Source: Comamonadaceae bacterium (GTDB lineage: Bacteria > Pseudomonadota > Gammaproteobacteria > Burkholderiales > Burkholderiaceae_C). From it: a stretch of DNA of 5,437 nt. Shown here one piece after another: positions 4,096-5,437 of this stretch (position 1 is its first letter; each line of letters opens with the position of its first letter). The notes under the pieces are model-generated. The model searched no databases. It worked only from the letters and a program-made list of their open reading frames with translations, and was not told the origin of the DNA. Location of the stretch: contig CANJXV010000189.1 of the NCBI GenBank assembly GCA_947478935.1, positions 1 to 5,437 on the forward strand. Direction: 5' to 3'. Both the position numbers and the translations under genes were made by a program.

Positions 4096-5415
4096 TTAGG
4101 ACTGGCAGTCCTTGGCGTCGCGGCGGGTCAGCTTCTTTTCTGTAGCGTATTTGTCCGCATATTGACGTACCAGCGGCTTGATGATGGAGGTATCTGCCTC
4201 GATCCAATCCGATGCGTACTGCCATTTCTTGCCGTCCCAGGTATGCACGCGCGCAGAGCGTGAGCCTTCATGGTCCACGCAGGTCGTACTGATGGGTTTC
4301 ATCACGGAGTCCAGCTTGAGTGCTTTCAGACGCTTGGCATCGACCGCCAGGTTTTCCAGGCCCCAACGGATTTGCTCTCCGTCCATGACCTTGCCCTTAC
4401 CGAAGCGCTCTTGCGCACGGCGCACAGCCTCCACGCCCAGCGCTGCGCTAACCATGCCGCGGTTGTATAGCACGGTCGAAACTTCCTCAATGGGACCGGT
4501 ACCCTGCCCTTTGTCGTGCACGAACTTCTTAATGTCATCAATCACGGCGCCACCGTCTCCGGTAGCGACCAGGCCGCTGTAGCCCTTAGCCGCTTCACCG
4601 ATGTCTTTAACATCCGGTTCGCCAGCAGACCACCACACGCCATACATTTTTTCACGTGGATAACCGGTCGCTACAGCCTCTTTCAAGGCCGCAGAATTCA
4701 TCACACCCCAACCCCAGAGCAACACATAGTCCGGACGGTTTTGGCGAATTTGCAGCCAGGTAGCCTTTTGCTCAATGCCAGGCGCGGTCACCGGCAGCAA
4801 AGTCAAGTCGTAGCCTTGAATCTTGGCGCGCTCTTGCAGCAAAGGAATAGGCTCTTTACCGTACGGACTGTCGTGATAAACCAGCGTAATCTTCTTACCC
4901 TTCATGTTGCCACCTTCTTTGGCCGTAATGTGCTGCATCAAGATGTCAGCGCCGGACCAGTAGGTGCCCATCAGCGGGAAGTTCCATTTGAAAACGCCGC
5001 CATCGCTGGACTCGGAACGGCCATAACCGCCGGTAATCAAGGCGTTTTTGTCACTGGGTGCTTTTTCAGTTAATGCAAAGGTGATGCCAGTGGAAAGCGG
5101 CTGGAAAATAGAACCAGCGGCTTTGCCTTTAAGGCGCTCATAGCACTCCACGCCTCGGTCGGTGGCGTAGGCGGTATCGCATTCCTCAAAGGTGATCTTC
5201 ACGCCGTTTATGCCACCGTCGCGGGCATTGATCAGCTTGAGGTAATCCACAAAACCGTTGGCCCATGGCACGCCGTTGGGGGCGTAGGCGCCAGAACGGT
5301 AAGGCAGGACCGGGAAAAATTGCTCTTTCGCCTGTGCAAAAGACGCTGTGGGCACCAAGGCCGAAACAGCGCCAGCCACCAAGGCGATAGCCAATGTGAG
5401 CTTACGAATCGTCAT
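4096..5415 (-). CDS. Liv-type ABC transporter substrate-binding protein
   Basis: This 439-residue periplasmic receptor has the type I binding-protein fold used by HAAT/Liv transporters (Peripla_BP_6 style). The signal peptide is residues 1-27 (MTIRK, hydrophobic core, SFA before QAKEQ), with no lipobox cysteine. The mature part starts with FFPVLPYRSGAYAPNGVP (33-50), typical of the larger receptors encoded beside acyl-CoA-ligase genes rather than true leucine-binding proteins. Later marks are GGINGVKITFEECD (67-80), KKITLVYHDSPYGKEPIPLL (174-193), RPDYVLLWGWGVMNSAALKE (227-246) and GKKWQYASDWI (395-405). Four cysteines (C79, C91, C379, C437) could form two disulfides. Start ATG at 5415 follows AAGGAGA six bases upstream. 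It is the first gene in view of a minus-strand group with livF and a PaaK-like gene; only 22 bases upstream are visible, so promoter and permease genes are not seen. The ligand is probably an aromatic or aliphatic acid, inferred from context only. Confidence 0.9.
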   Translation of the reverse strand: MTIRKLTLAIALVAGAVSALVPTASFAQAKEQFFPVLPYRSGAYAPNGVPWANGFVDYLKLINARDGGINGVKITFEECDTAYATDRGVECYERLKGKAAGSIFQPLSTGITFALTEKAPSDKNALITGGYGRSESSDGGVFKWNFPLMGTYWSGADILMQHITAKEGGNMKGKKITLVYHDSPYGKEPIPLLQERAKIQGYDLTLLPVTAPGIEQKATWLQIRQNRPDYVLLWGWGVMNSAALKEAVATGYPREKMYGVWWSAGEPDVKDIGEAAKGYSGLVATGDGGAVIDDIKKFVHDKGQGTGPIEEVSTVLYNRGMVSAALGVEAVRRAQERFGKGKVMDGEQIRWGLENLAVDAKRLKALKLDSVMKPISTTCVDHEGSRSARVHTWDGKKWQYASDWIEADTSIIKPLVRQYADKYATEKKLTRRDAKDCQS

Positions 5416-5420
5416 ACATG

Positions 5421-5427
5421 TCTCCTT
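5421..5427 (-). promoter_or_regulatory. Ribosome binding site of the substrate-binding protein gene
   Basis: AAGGAGA on the minus strand is a strong Shine-Dalgarno motif five bases before the ATG at 5415. A second ATG at 5420-5418 lies in another frame and is too close to the motif, so 5415 is used. This site is much stronger than that of livF. Confidence 0.75.
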
Positions 5428-5437
5428 GAATATTGAA

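Noticed and set aside
4516..5073. Plus-strand open frame (185 codons) opposite the binding-protein gene
   Set aside because: It is antisense to a well-supported gene, shows no domain or start signal, and has shadow-like composition.
1..5437. Search for CRISPR repeats, tRNA or rRNA genes, phage genes or toxin-antitoxin pairs
   Set aside because: No regularly spaced repeats, no tRNA-like or rRNA-like sequence, and no small gene pairs with start signals were found.

Overview
The window looks like ordinary chromosomal DNA from a betaproteobacterium, most likely Burkholderiales and probably Comamonadaceae. The evidence is a DUF1840 gene, a Bug-type (TctC) periplasmic binding protein without its membrane partners, and a branched-chain-type (Liv) ABC operon ending in a PaaK-like AMP-binding gene. 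This assignment comes from gene content and protein style only.

Layout, left to right. Bases 3-140 hold the last 45 codons of an IS30-family transposase that enters from the left edge. Bases 141-410 hold no convincing gene. They are A+T-rich at first and carry a good FNR/Anr-type half-site pair (214-227) ahead of a small DUF1840 gene (411-746, plus strand). All remaining genes are on the minus strand and read right to left: a Liv-type substrate-binding protein (4096-5415), a LivF-type ATPase (3181-3993), a phenylacetate-CoA-ligase-like adenylating enzyme (1911-3164), and a Bug-family solute receptor (810-1781). The Bug gene converges on the DUF1840 gene. It appears to end at an intrinsic terminator whose stem lies over the 3' end of the DUF1840 reading frame.

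How the genes fit together. The binding protein, LivF and the PaaK-like enzyme look like the distal part of one operon: an acid is captured in the periplasm, imported by an ABC transporter, and activated to a CoA thioester (or at least adenylated) in the cytoplasm. The LivH/LivM permeases and LivG ATPase are not in view and may lie beyond the right edge. A strong hairpin lies between the binding-protein gene and livF. LivF and the enzyme gene are only 16 bp apart. The Bug gene follows after a 129-bp gap with a plausible sigma-54 -24/-12 element, so it may be a separate unit.

Novelty. I see no CRISPR array, defence island, phage module or undescribed multi-gene system. The points most worth a second look are the missing canonical P-loop in the PaaK-like enzyme, the set of mutually exclusive pairings between the binding-protein gene and livF, the candidate sigma-54 promoter, and the terminator embedded in the convergent gene.
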